Assembly (NCBI GenBank): GCA_977017575.1
Contig: CDRNVI010000140.1
Span: 372,001-436,000 of the forward strand
Direction of reading: 5' to 3'
DNA length: 64,000 nt
Source of the DNA: Paramoeba atlantica
Lineage: Eukaryota > Discosea
Shown: positions 55,401 to 64,000 of the stretch, piece by piece
Numbering within the stretch: position 1 is the stretch's first letter
How the letters are laid out: each line of letters opens with the position of its first letter
The notes under the pieces: generated by a model
What the model saw: the letters and a program-made list of their open reading frames with translations, nothing else
What the model was told of the DNA's origin: nothing
The model's database searches: none
Translations under genes and position numbers: made by a program

Positions 55401-56907
55401 TTTCAAGAATTTTGTCCTGAGGATAAAAATTGGAGAGAGACTCAAGAGTCTGAGGTTTTTTTTCTTCAATGACATTGCCTTTTTTCTCCATCAACTCCTT
55501 TTATTGAATCCTTTTTTTCTCTTCTTTCTCTTTCTCTCTTTCTCTCTTCTCTTCTTTCTCTTTCAATTTCCAGCTAAGGCAAAGAACTATCTCTTCATTT
55601 CCAGGACTCCAAAAATTCCCTGAACTTTGTGAAAGTACAGAAGAAGGATCTTTTATTACATTACCAAACAATACAAATGGAATGAAATTGATTGATGAAA
55701 GGTTTGTACATGAAAAAGAGGAGAAAGAGAAGAGAAGAGAAGAGAAGAGAAGAGAAAGAAAGAAAGAAAGAAAGAGAAAAAAATATCATGAGAAAAATAG
55801 AGACTAAAATGGGATTTCTTTTTAGAATTTCTTTTCCTTTTATTGTTGGGAGGGTGACTGCTTCAAAGTTGTTTGATGGTGAATTAAATCAAGATCAACA
55901 ATTTCTTTCAAAAAATTCTGGTTAATTTTTGTTTTTTGAATGAGAGAGAGAGAAAGAAGGTGAGAAAGAAAAGAGAGAGGGGATGGGAAGAACAAAATTA
56001 TTTGTGTTGTGTTTAATTGATCTTTTTTTCTTCTTTCTTTTACAATTTCTTTCACATGAATCGAAATTGATTTTCATTTTCCATTGTAGAAAATCGAAAA
56101 TCTTTATCTCTTTCAATGGAAGGGGGGCTTCAGTATCGTTGTGAATATATTATTGCAATTGGTCGTGTTTTTGTTGAAGGGTATAATCAATTTTCGATTT
56201 GTTTCTCTCTCTTCTCTCTCTTCGGAATTCTCTTTCTTGTCTTGGATCTTTTGAATTTGTCATCACATACATACATTCATTCAATTAACAATTGATTTTT
56301 CTTTTTCTCTTTTCTGGATTTAGAGTCTTTTCTTGGGCGGAACGTTTCTTTGTTCTGACAGTCTTTGGTGTCTTACATTTTTACGAAAAAGATCACTCTC
56401 TTGATCTGATTGACTTCGACGAGAAAATCCACTCTCTTTCATCTTCCTCTCCTCTATCTTCATCTTCTTCTTTGGAACTCCAAAACCCTTCTTCTTCTTC
56501 TTCTCCCTCTACTTCTCCCTCTACTTCTCCCTCTTCTTCTCCAAGATCTCAGAATCCTTCTCTTCTTCTTCCTTCAGATCCTTCTTCAACAAGAGAGAAA
56601 AAGATGATTCCTCGAATTGCACAAGCCGCTCCTCTTGAAAGTATTCCATTAGGTTTTTATTAAGATTTTTTTTTCCTTTCTCTTTCACTTTCTTTTTATT
56701 TCATTTCTTTTTGTTTACTTTCTTTCAAAATTTAAATTAGGTCAATCATTTGTCAAAGCGACAAATCCGGCTCAAAAAATATTTCATATTATTTACAAAA
56801 CAAAAAAATTGTTTGAGAGAAACAAGACTTACAAAATTCAATGCAAGACTGAGGACCAAATGTCGAATCTCCTTGCTGTGCTGAGGAGGTATTTGGCAAA
56901 AGCATGA
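52408..56907 (+). CDS. F-BAR-like and PH domain protein
   Basis: Fourteen exons with closed phases give 794 residues: 52408-52494, 52575-53201, 53458-53603, 53887-54007, 54156-54319, 54445-54499, 54712-54812, 55022-55205, 55365-55454, 55574-55701, 55826-55920, 56090-56180, 56324-56652, 56741-56907. Residues 30-230 are low-complexity, acidic and Ser-rich. Residues about 235-500 are long helices with the look of an F-BAR/BAR domain (GKRACNYINNVVYHLRARA, RLKASFQEYEKVVSETAAQ, TEKDHSQVCRRLLEGLERER). The C-terminal PH-like region has WAERFFVLTVFGVLHFYEKD, a Ser/Pro-rich loop insert, and YKIQCKTEDQMSNLLAVL as the closing helix. Probably binds curved membrane and links to the cytoskeleton. The BAR assignment rests on helix pattern only. 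Confidence 0.75.
53580..53765 (+). repeat. F-BAR-PH exon 3 tail repeated in its intron
   Basis: The end of exon 3 with its donor (GTTTATCATTTGAGAGCTAG, then GTTCTTTTCTC) recurs at about 53726-53765 as GTTTACCATTTGAGAGCCAG followed by GCTCTTTTCTC. The copied donor GT has become GC. The true exon 4 begins at 53887. Confidence 0.85.
53965..54118 (+). repeat. F-BAR-PH exon 4 tail repeated in its intron
   Basis: The exon 4 tail (TCTTCTGATTTTCAAGATAC, then TGTTACTTCTTATCAG) recurs, more diverged, at about 54078-54118 (CTCCTGATTTTCGGGATACT). It again lies just downstream of the source exon. Confidence 0.75.
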
Positions 56908-57067
56908 GAATAAGAAATATGAAAATGAAAAATGTGTTTCATGTTTGGGGTGAGGAATGTGAGAAAGGAAAAGGGGGAATGTGTGGATAAAAAAAATAAA
57001 AGAAAAACGATTCAATTTCAAAAAAAAATTAATTGAAAACTCATCATCCAATTTAAAAAAATAATAT

Positions 57068-59416
57068 TTAATAAGACAATTCACCAAAAGCAATATGTGT
57101 TGGTTTCAAACAAACTTGAAGAGTAAGATGAGGAAGAGGATGAACATAATAATACTCTAACAACGCTTCCAAACTTGGAAATTGGCCATGATATCTTCCA
57201 TTTGAAACAAGACTAAAAACTTCATTCAAATTTTTCAAGAGAAATTTAGAGAACATATCTGCTGGATCGCCACCCTTCTTCATTTTGACAACAAGAGCAT
57301 ATGATATTGTGTCAGATTTGGAGAAACGAATCAAGAAAGAGCCAGCATCTTTTTGAAGAAGTTCTCTTTGAATGTACCCATCTTCACTCCACCCACAAAA
57401 CCATCTTTTTTTTTTTTTGGAAGAAAAAAAAAGTGAGAAGTTTCAAAACAAAAAATTTGGGAATCAATTTGAAAAAGTGAAGGAAGATGAATTAAAATGA
57501 ATCCAAACTTGTGTGCAAACATCGTCTTTGTTGCAATCATCTTCAATCCCTCAGATGTTAAGTCTCCAAGTTTTTTCAAATTAACAAAAATAGAACTGAA
57601 ATTATGAATATCTACTCCTTGCTCAATATTTAAAGCAGTATTACCACCTGGAAGAAAGGAAATCATCAAAATCATCATTCTCTCTCTTTCTCCTATCCAT
57701 CTTTTGCTTTTTTGAAAAAAAGAAAAGGTATTATACCAATACAGTGTCTCAAAAAATCAATATCCATCTTCTCATTAATCTTAAAATATTCCTTGACAGC
57801 TTTCAAGAAATCATGCCAGGCAACCTTTTGTAAAACTCGCCACCCAGCACTCTCCCAAAGAGCTCTCCCTTCTTCTGTTGTCACAAATGTGTGAATCCTC
57901 TCTCTCTTTCTCTCAAGATGAGAAGTTTCTTTCTTTGGTTGGTTAGAATCAGTTTGTTGTGGGGGTGGAGGAGGAGTTGAAGAAGGTGGAGTATTGGAAG
58001 GAGGAGGGGGAGAAGGAGAAGGGGATGGGTTTGTTGTTGTTGAAGGATAAGGGCTATATCTGTTTCGCCAGCTTGTTGTTGAAATGACTTCAATTTCTGG
58101 TGTTAATATTTTTCTACAACCATAAACTTTTTAGTTCAACAAAAATTAAAAATAAGAGGGTTGAAAGAGAAGAAAGAGAAGAACATAATCGAGGCTTCAT
58201 CAAAAGGCTCAATACATGGATGAGCTTCAAAGGCCAGTACCAGATTTGGTTGACGATAAGTTGTATCTATAAAAGTTAAGTTTGTTAGGCAAAAAAAAAG
58301 AAAGCTTTCTTTTTTTATTTTGCAGCATTAGAAAGCTTTGATAGAGAAGATTCAAAAATATTCAAACCAACAAATTTAATTTCCAAACACATTTGGACTC
58401 CAGGAGGGAGAGCTCCACAATCAACTAATTCAGTCTTTTGGTCTATCAAAAATTGTTCAATCAGAGAATCTCAAAAAATTGAATAGTTTTTCCTCTTTCA
58501 ATCTTTTCTCAATTTTCAATTCAAAAAAAAAAGTCAAACCAAGCTGTAATTTTCCGATTGAAACCCGAGATTTTCCTTGAATCAATCGACAAAAGAGCTT
58601 ATAAGTGGGTAAAGAAGGCATCAGTGAAACTAAAGTGATTGGAATCAACAACATTTTATCAGCTGTAGCGACAATTTTCGGTTGAGGGACTTCTTCTTGC
58701 TTCACCCATTTTTGAGAGGAATTCTAAAGAAGAAAGGGGGGGGGATTAAAAGAGAATAATAAAAGGAGAAGACTTTTTCAAAGAGAGATATTACCGAACG
58801 GCAATGAAAGTGGCCAACATTCAAAGTTGCAGCAGCAGTTCTTTTTCCAGAAGATTCTGTTGCTTGTTGTGGTTGTGGTTGTCGTTGTTGCGGTGCCTGA
58901 ACGGGAGCTGGGATCTGAGATGTTGGTTGTTCTGGATGATCAAAATATTGTGTTGGTGTTTGTCGGTATTGAGGTTGATTTCCTCCAGTTGAGATTTGAT
59001 TTTGAAGAGGGAGTTGAGGGAATGGAAAGGGGGATTGTTGGTCAGGAAACTGCTCGGGAGTGGAGAGCAAAATATCCCTGAAAAAATAGAACTTTTTTTT
59101 GAGCGAGAGAAACGCATTTTTTTCCCACAAAAAAAAAGAAAGAAAAAACTAACTTGGGAAAATAGGTTGGAGGAAGAGAAGCAGATTCACTTAAAGGGAA
59201 CTCACTTACAGGTAAAATATCAGATTCTTGGGAAAGAGTTAACTGCCCAAAGAGACCAGAATTTTCCTTGAAATGTTCAAATCCTCGGCCACCCGGTGAT
59301 GCGACCGAAAAGTCAGGAAATATCTGAGAGAAACGAAGTTGTGGATCTCCTTCGTTTCCCCCATTCTCAAGGGTATTGTCTCGTTTGGCTCTCTTTTGGG
59401 GTGGTGGGCCTTCCAT
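57068..59416 (-). CDS. STAT-like transcription factor with C-terminal SH2 domain
   Basis: Eight exons with closed phases give 579 residues: 59416-59154, 59077-58795, 58723-58540, 58442-58368, 58266-58185, 58113-57737, 57647-57509, 57404-57068. The N-terminus has a basic patch (PPQKRAKRD) and then Gln/Pro-rich sequence (PAPVQAPQQRQPQPQQ). A beta-rich middle (ADKMLLIPITLVSLMPSLPT, FCRLIQGKSRVSIGKL) may be the DNA-binding fold. A helical linker (GRALWESAGWRVLQKVAWHD) precedes SH2: WSEDGYIQRELLQKDAGSFL, phosphotyrosine-binding Arg in LIRFSKSD, then SLEALLEYYY. The order matches Dictyostelium STATs. The last codon before the stop is Tyr (HIAFGELSY). The fourth donor (58367) is one of two candidates. 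Confidence 0.8.
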
Positions 59417-59729
59417 CTTTTCAAAAAAAAAAAAAGAAAAACAAAGAAAAAACACAGAATTCTCAAGAAAAAAGGTGAAAACAAAAACTGAAAAAAAATA
59501 TTTAGCGATCAAAAAAAGAGTTAGATATCTAAAATATTAGCCATTACCTTTTATTTTGGTTCTCTATTTTTAAAAATTAGCCGTTAGTTTTTCTTTTTCT
59601 GACTTCGTCATTTCTGCACGCAGTTTCTCTTGTTTCACTCGAAACTCACGACCTTTCGTTCTTCTCTCTTTCTTGGAAACAACTTAATTTCTCGTTTGTT
59701 TTTTTGGGTTGATTTTCAAATTTTTGTTC
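59417..59729. other. Divergent spacer, STAT-like / dioxygenase
   Basis: 313 nt with no recognised element. Confidence 0.5.
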
Positions 59730-60986
59730 ATGTTGAGAAACCTTTTTTGCTCCGCCGTTTCGTTTCGTCGATGGGCGAGTTCTTGTCGTCCAATTCTCCT
59801 CCAAAGTGCCCTGGATCAGGGTGATTCGGTGAAAATCGAATTTGTTGGTGATGATGGTGAACCGCCATCACCGACATCTTCTTTTCCTTATCTCTGGCTT
59901 TTTGATCATCACCCAGCTTCGCTTCACCCAACTTCAAAACAACGAACCTTGATGCCACCCGGTTCGACAAACTCTCCTTTTTCTCTTGAAACACGACCCA
60001 CAAAAGTGTATGTCGAAAAAGATAAGTTGCATCTGGAGTGGGTTGATGTTGCTGGAAACCCCCAGAAAAATGTGTATGATGGAGATTGGCTCTACAAACG
60101 AAGATTCAGTTCGAATACTCGTTCTTCGATTGATGATGTTTTTGAAAGTGAGGAGACTTGGGAAACAAAAGATTTCGAGAATGAGAAGATCCCATCCATA
60201 TCTTCTTCCGAATTTTGTGGATCTGAGATGGGACGAAAGAAAGGACTCTTGCAATTGGCAAAATTTGGTGTCTTTCGAATTCAAGGGTTTCATTTTGATG
60301 AAGAAAACCCAATGCCAGCTGTGGAAGATCTTTGCACACGAGTTGGATTACCAAGAGAAACTTTTTATGGTCGAATGTGGGACACGAAACCCAAAGCAAA
60401 GGAAAAAGTCAATGACACAGCATTCACAAAAATGGAGCTTCCTGTTCATACTGACACCTGTTATTTGGAAAATTCACCTGGTGTTCAAATTTTTGCTTGT
60501 GTGGAACAATCTTTACAAGAGAATCCAGATTTTCCTTACGATGGTAGCACGCGTTTAGTGGATGGATTTCGAATTATCGATTATTTACGTGATCATCATT
60601 TGGAGACTTATCAATTCTTTAAAGAAACACCATTAATTTGGTATGCAAAGGAAGAAGGTGTCTATGCTCGAGCAAAAGGTTCTGTGATTGAAGAAACACC
60701 TTATCGGAGGTTTCGGTACAACCCCTTGGATTTGGATGAACTGACTTATTTGAATTCATCAAAAATATATGATTATTACCACCACAATGCTGTTCTGAAT
60801 CGTGTATTGCATGAAGAGAGATTTATGCTCCGAATAAAACTCCAGGTGGGCGATGCGATTGTTGTGAATAACCACCGTGTGTTGCATGGTCGAGAAGCAT
60901 TTGTTGGATCGAGAAACATGATGGGATGCTATGTTGGTGTGGATGAGTGGAAAAACTCATTAAGGGTCTTGCTAGATGAAGACTGA
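59730..60986 (+). CDS. Trimethyllysine / gamma-butyrobetaine dioxygenase
   Basis: 2-oxoglutarate, Fe(II) dioxygenase of carnitine biosynthesis. Single exon, 418 residues, ATG 59730 (MLRNLFCSAVSFRRW), an Arg-rich mitochondrial presequence that favours TMLHE over cytosolic BBOX. Iron site: His and Asp in LPVHTDTCYLEN, distal His in VVNNHRVLHGRE, whose Arg binds 2-oxoglutarate. DGFRIIDYL and FRYNPLD agree with the family. The N-terminal zinc module normally has Cys ligands around W.RDHC and C..S.T.QR; here the segment reads LWLFDHHPASLHPTSKQR with no Cys, so the zinc site seems altered or lost. Confidence 0.88.
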   Translation: MLRNLFCSAVSFRRWASSCRPILLQSALDQGDSVKIEFVGDDGEPPSPTSSFPYLWLFDHHPASLHPTSKQRTLMPPGSTNSPFSLETRPTKVYVEKDKLHLEWVDVAGNPQKNVYDGDWLYKRRFSSNTRSSIDDVFESEETWETKDFENEKIPSISSSEFCGSEMGRKKGLLQLAKFGVFRIQGFHFDEENPMPAVEDLCTRVGLPRETFYGRMWDTKPKAKEKVNDTAFTKMELPVHTDTCYLENSPGVQIFACVEQSLQENPDFPYDGSTRLVDGFRIIDYLRDHHLETYQFFKETPLIWYAKEEGVYARAKGSVIEETPYRRFRYNPLDLDELTYLNSSKIYDYYHHNAVLNRVLHEERFMLRIKLQVGDAIVVNNHRVLHGREAFVGSRNMMGCYVGVDEWKNSLRVLLDED

Positions 60987-61316
60987 AAGACTCTTGAGGA
61001 TATTGTATAAAAAAAAAATCAAAAACTGAACTTTGGTGAAATCTGATTGTTGTATGAATAAATTTGTAAAATTATTTTTTTGCTGGTTATCACAATATTG
61101 TCATTCACGGATAAAATGAGCCAAAAATCAGGAGGTTGGTGTTTTTCTCTTTCTTTTTTTCACCTTTTTTTCTCTTGAAGAGGACATCAATCTCTCCCCC
61201 TTTCTTCTCCTCTCTTCTTTCTCCTCTCTCACAAACAAAAGAAAAAAAGGAGATTGAAATATTGAATTTTTCTCTCAACAAACTCAAAGTGTTCAGTTTT
61301 CATTTGTTTTTTGAAC

Positions 61317-62612
61317 TCACTGGTTTGAAAATTTTGCCCTACACAAACCCTAAAAATGAAAATGCAAAAACAAAAAATGACCAAATTAAAAAAAAATTGA
61401 AAAAATAAAAAAGAGAAAAAGAAAAAAGAAATCAAAACCCTTTCTTGAAATGTGGTGATCAGTTGAAAGATTCTTTCGTGTTTTGCAATATCTAAGACTG
61501 TTTTCCCACCCTAACAAAAAAAAGAAAGTTTCAAAAAAAGAACCACCCCACAAATCCCTTTCCCCAAAAAATAAAATAACAATCAACAATTTTGTTATTT
61601 TGCTCAAAAAAAAGGAAAATCAAAACATTGGTTTGAAGATGAACATTGGCTCCATGTTCAAGAAGAATCATCACAGTTTCTTCAAAACCGTTCTCAGCAG
61701 CACAGTGAAGAGCAGTCATTCCAGACTAACACAAAAAGGAGTCAAAAAAGAGAACAAATAACATAAATCACATACATGAACAACCATTAACAAACAACAA
61801 TAAAATATGAGAAAACAAATAAAAAAAGAAAATCAAAACACTGGTTTGAAGGTGAATATTGGATCCATGTTTAAGAAGAATCTTCACAAGTTCTTCAAAA
61901 CCATTTTGTGAAGAGCAGTATCTCCATCCTTACCAAAAAGAAATTATTAAAAGAACAATAAACAAAAACAAAAACAAATATCACACACAACACACCAGAA
62001 CCAACATGAACAACCAAAGAATGAACCACAAACAAATAAAAATGAGAAAACAAAGAAAAAGAAAATAGAAAATCAAAACTTGGGTTTGAAGATCAACATT
62101 ACATCGATGGTCAATCAGATTCTTTATAATTTCTTTAGAACATTTGTAAGCAGCAAAGTGTGGAGCCAAACTAAACAAAAAGCTCAAAATTAACCAAGAA
62201 TTAACCACAAATAAAAAAAAGAAAACAAACAAACAACAAAGAAAATGAGAAAGGCAAAAACAAAATCAAAACTTCATTTTGTTGATCAACATTGGATCCA
62301 TGTTCAATAAGCATCTTCACAATTTCTTTAAATCCTTTGTAAGCAGCGATGTGAAGAGCAACCATTCCATGCTGAACAATTTTTAAAAAAACAAAGAAAG
62401 AGAGAGCTCCTTGACAAAAGAAGTTTTAAAAAGAAAAAACAAAGAGAGAGAGAGAGGAAAAAGAAAACCATGTTTTTGAATTGGCAGTTGAGATCAATTT
62501 TGAATTGTTTGCTTTCTTTTCTAAGAAGAAGAACTTTGACAAGTAATTCATCGCCGACCACAATAGCATCAAAGAGTGTTTTTGTTTCTTCATTTGGAGT
62601 TTTTTCTGCCAT
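61317..62612 (-). CDS. Ankyrin repeat protein, one repeat per exon, two exons decayed
   Basis: Start MAEKTPNEETKTLFDAI at 62612. Exon 1 is 62612-62469. Exon 62371-62273 (99 nt) encodes one 33-residue repeat (HGMVALHIAAYKGFKEIVKM), as does 61725-61627 (SGMTALHCAAENGFEETVMI, 99 nt). The 61510-61439 exon is a short cap. Between them, 62170-62080 and 61928-61840 are repeat exons of 91 and 89 nt whose frames are broken by losses of about 8 and 10 nt. All intact units are phase 0, so skipping the two broken exons keeps the frame, giving about 148 residues. The final exon (61349-61317) is tentative. A small protein-binding scaffold; partner unknown. Confidence 0.7.
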
Positions 62613-62997
62613 CTTCTTTGCTGTGTGTTTTTCTGTGGTGAGAGAGAAGAAAAAGAAGAGAGGAGAGAAGAGAGAAGAAGGTTGATCTTTTTTGAAAGAC
62701 CAAACTTGTTCAAGAGAGAGAGAGAAGGGGGAGAGAAAAAAGGAGATCCTTCCGAAAGGAAAAGAGAGAGAGAGAGAAAAAGTACCTTCCGAAAGGGAAA
62801 AACAAGGAGCGAGACAAAAAACGAAAACGAAAAAAGAAGCGTTTTCGAAACAGAAAAAAAACCTGTTTTTCGTTTTTTCTCTCTTTCTCTCTCCTTTCAA
62901 GGGAATTTATCCTCAACTTTTTAGCAGACAGGACTGAGATGTAACTTGTTCTGATTTTCACACTTCTTCAAAAGCTCTTCACTCCAATCAAATCACT
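62613..62997. other. Spacer, ankyrin gene / retroelement
   Basis: 385 nt upstream of the ankyrin start. Strongly purine-biased with GAGA runs. No gene seen. Confidence 0.6.
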
Positions 62998-63333
62998 CTA
63001 CAGCACCAGAAAAATTTTCCATAATATTGAAAAACTGGGATTTGAACTTGCCTCCCTGGGGTTGGACATAGTCAAATTTATGACTAAACTACGGGTGCCA
63101 ACCCCAACTGACTCCGCTTCCTTGAAGATTAATTTACACACCACACAACCTCGACAGACTGTAATTACCATCCTTCTCATTGATGGCCAGTAGTAGCTTG
63201 CACGAAATAGTTTCTGAACTGTTCCTGAAACACCAGCATGACTTTTGAACACGTCTACTTTGGTACAGACTAAAGAAGGCGTGTCAGAAATATGTTGAAT
63301 GGACAACTGAAGAGCGGTCCTCAGAAGTCTCAC
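62998..63333 (-). mobile_element. Fossil Ty3/gypsy-type integrase fragment
   Basis: A short reading frame carries an integrase zinc-binding (H2C2) motif: SHAGVSGTVQKLFRASYYWP followed by CRGCVVCKL. The rest of pol is not adjacent. It is an isolated relic of an LTR retroelement, broken, age unclear. Confidence 0.7.
63058..63105. other. Nested stem-loop with tRNA-like boxes
   Basis: GGGGTTGG at 63058-63065 pairs with CCAACCCC at 63098-63105. Inside, TAGTCA and TGACTA pair around AAATTTA. On the minus strand A-box-like TAGTTTAGTC and B-box-like GTTCAAATCC lie about the right distance apart, but the acceptor and T stems do not pair, so it is not a working tRNA. Confidence 0.5.
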
Positions 63334-63467
63334 GAAAAAGCGAGAAACTTCCTGATGACATCATCAATGGTGTTCTTTATTTAGATTCACAGAAGGTCGA
63401 CTTGGAGGAGACCAAGGGTCGACTTGAAGGAGATTGGGAATTGACTTGGAGAAGATCAAGAGTCGGA

Positions 63468-64000
63468 TCAAACGAATAGAGCAGAGAGCCAAGTGTCTTC
63501 AGAGTAGCGCACATTGCTCGTGTGCACTCTCCCCGCCCGAGAGGTCCTTCGTTTAGGAGAAACAGAGGTGCTCGAAGAAGAGCTCGAGGAGCTTGAAGAG
63601 CTTGAGGACTTGGAAGAGGAAGAAGACTTCTTGGTCGATTTAGAGGTTGAAGATTTGGAGGTTTTCGATAATTTAGAGGAAGAGGAAGAGGAAGAAGACT
63701 TCTTGGGTGACTTGGAAGTCGATGATTTGGAGGATGATGACTTAGAAGAAGATGATTTAGAAGGAGGTGAATTCAGAGGGTGTTTCTGATGATACCTTTC
63801 GATTTGTTCTGAAGCATCAATTTGTGAAACATGGATCCATTCAGCATCGGCCTTTCGGTAGTGTTTGAAATGCACTCGATAATAAAGTTCTCCATTCGAA
63901 TACTTATGCTTAAGGATTTCCTTCACTTCAAAATCATAACCATCATCATCTTCAACAATCTCTTCAGGTGCTGGCTCTGAATTAACAATAGATATTTCAT
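63468..64000 (-). mobile_element. Fossil chromodomain (Ty3/gypsy chromovirus) pol C-terminus
   Basis: The frame enters from the right edge and encodes a chromodomain (FEVKEILKHKYSNGELYYRV, then IERYHQKHP), typical of the tail of chromoviral integrases, followed by a long Ser/Lys tract. Most of the element would lie beyond the window. The H2C2 relic at 62998-63333 sits on the wrong side to be its own integrase N-terminus, so the region is rearranged or holds two elements. A host chromodomain protein is the alternative. Confidence 0.6.

Noticed and set aside
62625-62937. Lys/Glu/Arg-rich plus-strand frames
   Set aside because: Purine-run artefacts in the spacer upstream of the ankyrin gene.
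63038-63098. Minus-strand tRNA gene
   Set aside because: A- and B-box-like motifs are present but acceptor and T stems do not pair and no anticodon arm forms.

Overview
The window reads as nuclear DNA of a unicellular eukaryote: AT-rich, dense in simple repeats, with about 25 genes packed head-to-head and tail-to-tail. Half of the genes are cut by many short GT-AG introns. Most splice donors read GTTTTT or GTTTGT rather than GTAAGT, and introns are strongly pyrimidine-rich on the sense strand, so intron composition alone shows gene direction. The gene set (two sedolisin/physarolisin-type S53 peptidases, an SH2 protein of STAT type, an alpha-kinase, an F-BAR-like/PH protein, a DENN/PH protein) fits an amoebozoan best. 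That placement is inference; no rRNA or other marker is present.

Layout. 1-5282: DENN-PH membrane-traffic gene (minus, runs off the left edge). 6224-21144: two paralogous secreted S53 peptidases (plus) enclosing a tandem array of five intronless GT90/CAP10-like glycosyltransferase genes (minus). 21333-26266: BPHL-type hydrolase, ZIP metal transporter, small zinc-binding protein, acidic coiled-coil protein. 26667-29489: three paralogous membrane proteins with a bacterial-type PH-like (bPH) domain. 29604-31599: secreted EGF protein. 32045-35505: a SIRT6/7-like sirtuin joined in frame to a kelch propeller. 35865-36752: alpha-kinase. 37014-39542: small secreted Cys-rich family (one broken copy, two intact). 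39852-42248: bacterial-type arylsulfatase. 42481-47552: organellar TypA/BipA GTPase, 18 exons. 47733-52068: LRR-PSAP-RING protein resembling LRSAM1. 52408-56907: F-BAR-like/PH protein. 57068-59416: STAT-like SH2 protein. 59730-60986: trimethyllysine/gamma-butyrobetaine dioxygenase. 61317-62612: ankyrin gene with two decayed exons. 62998-64000: fossil Ty3/gypsy (chromodomain) retroelement pieces.

Common themes are secretion and extracellular digestion (peptidases, GT90 enzymes, EGF and Cys-rich proteins), organelle function (TypA, BPHL, dioxygenase) and membrane or ubiquitin signalling. For most multi-exon genes I traced exon by exon and the reading phase closed across every junction, so the models are fairly firm; intron ends could still be off by a few bases where several AGs or GTs compete.

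The most unusual observations are: (1) five cases in three genes where the 3' tail of an exon plus its splice donor is repeated inside the next intron; (2) the sirtuin-kelch fusion; (3) a GT90 array with a visible recombination seam; (4) a STAT-like protein whose last residue is tyrosine; (5) bPH-type membrane proteins in a eukaryote; (6) an ankyrin gene with one repeat per exon and two dead exons.
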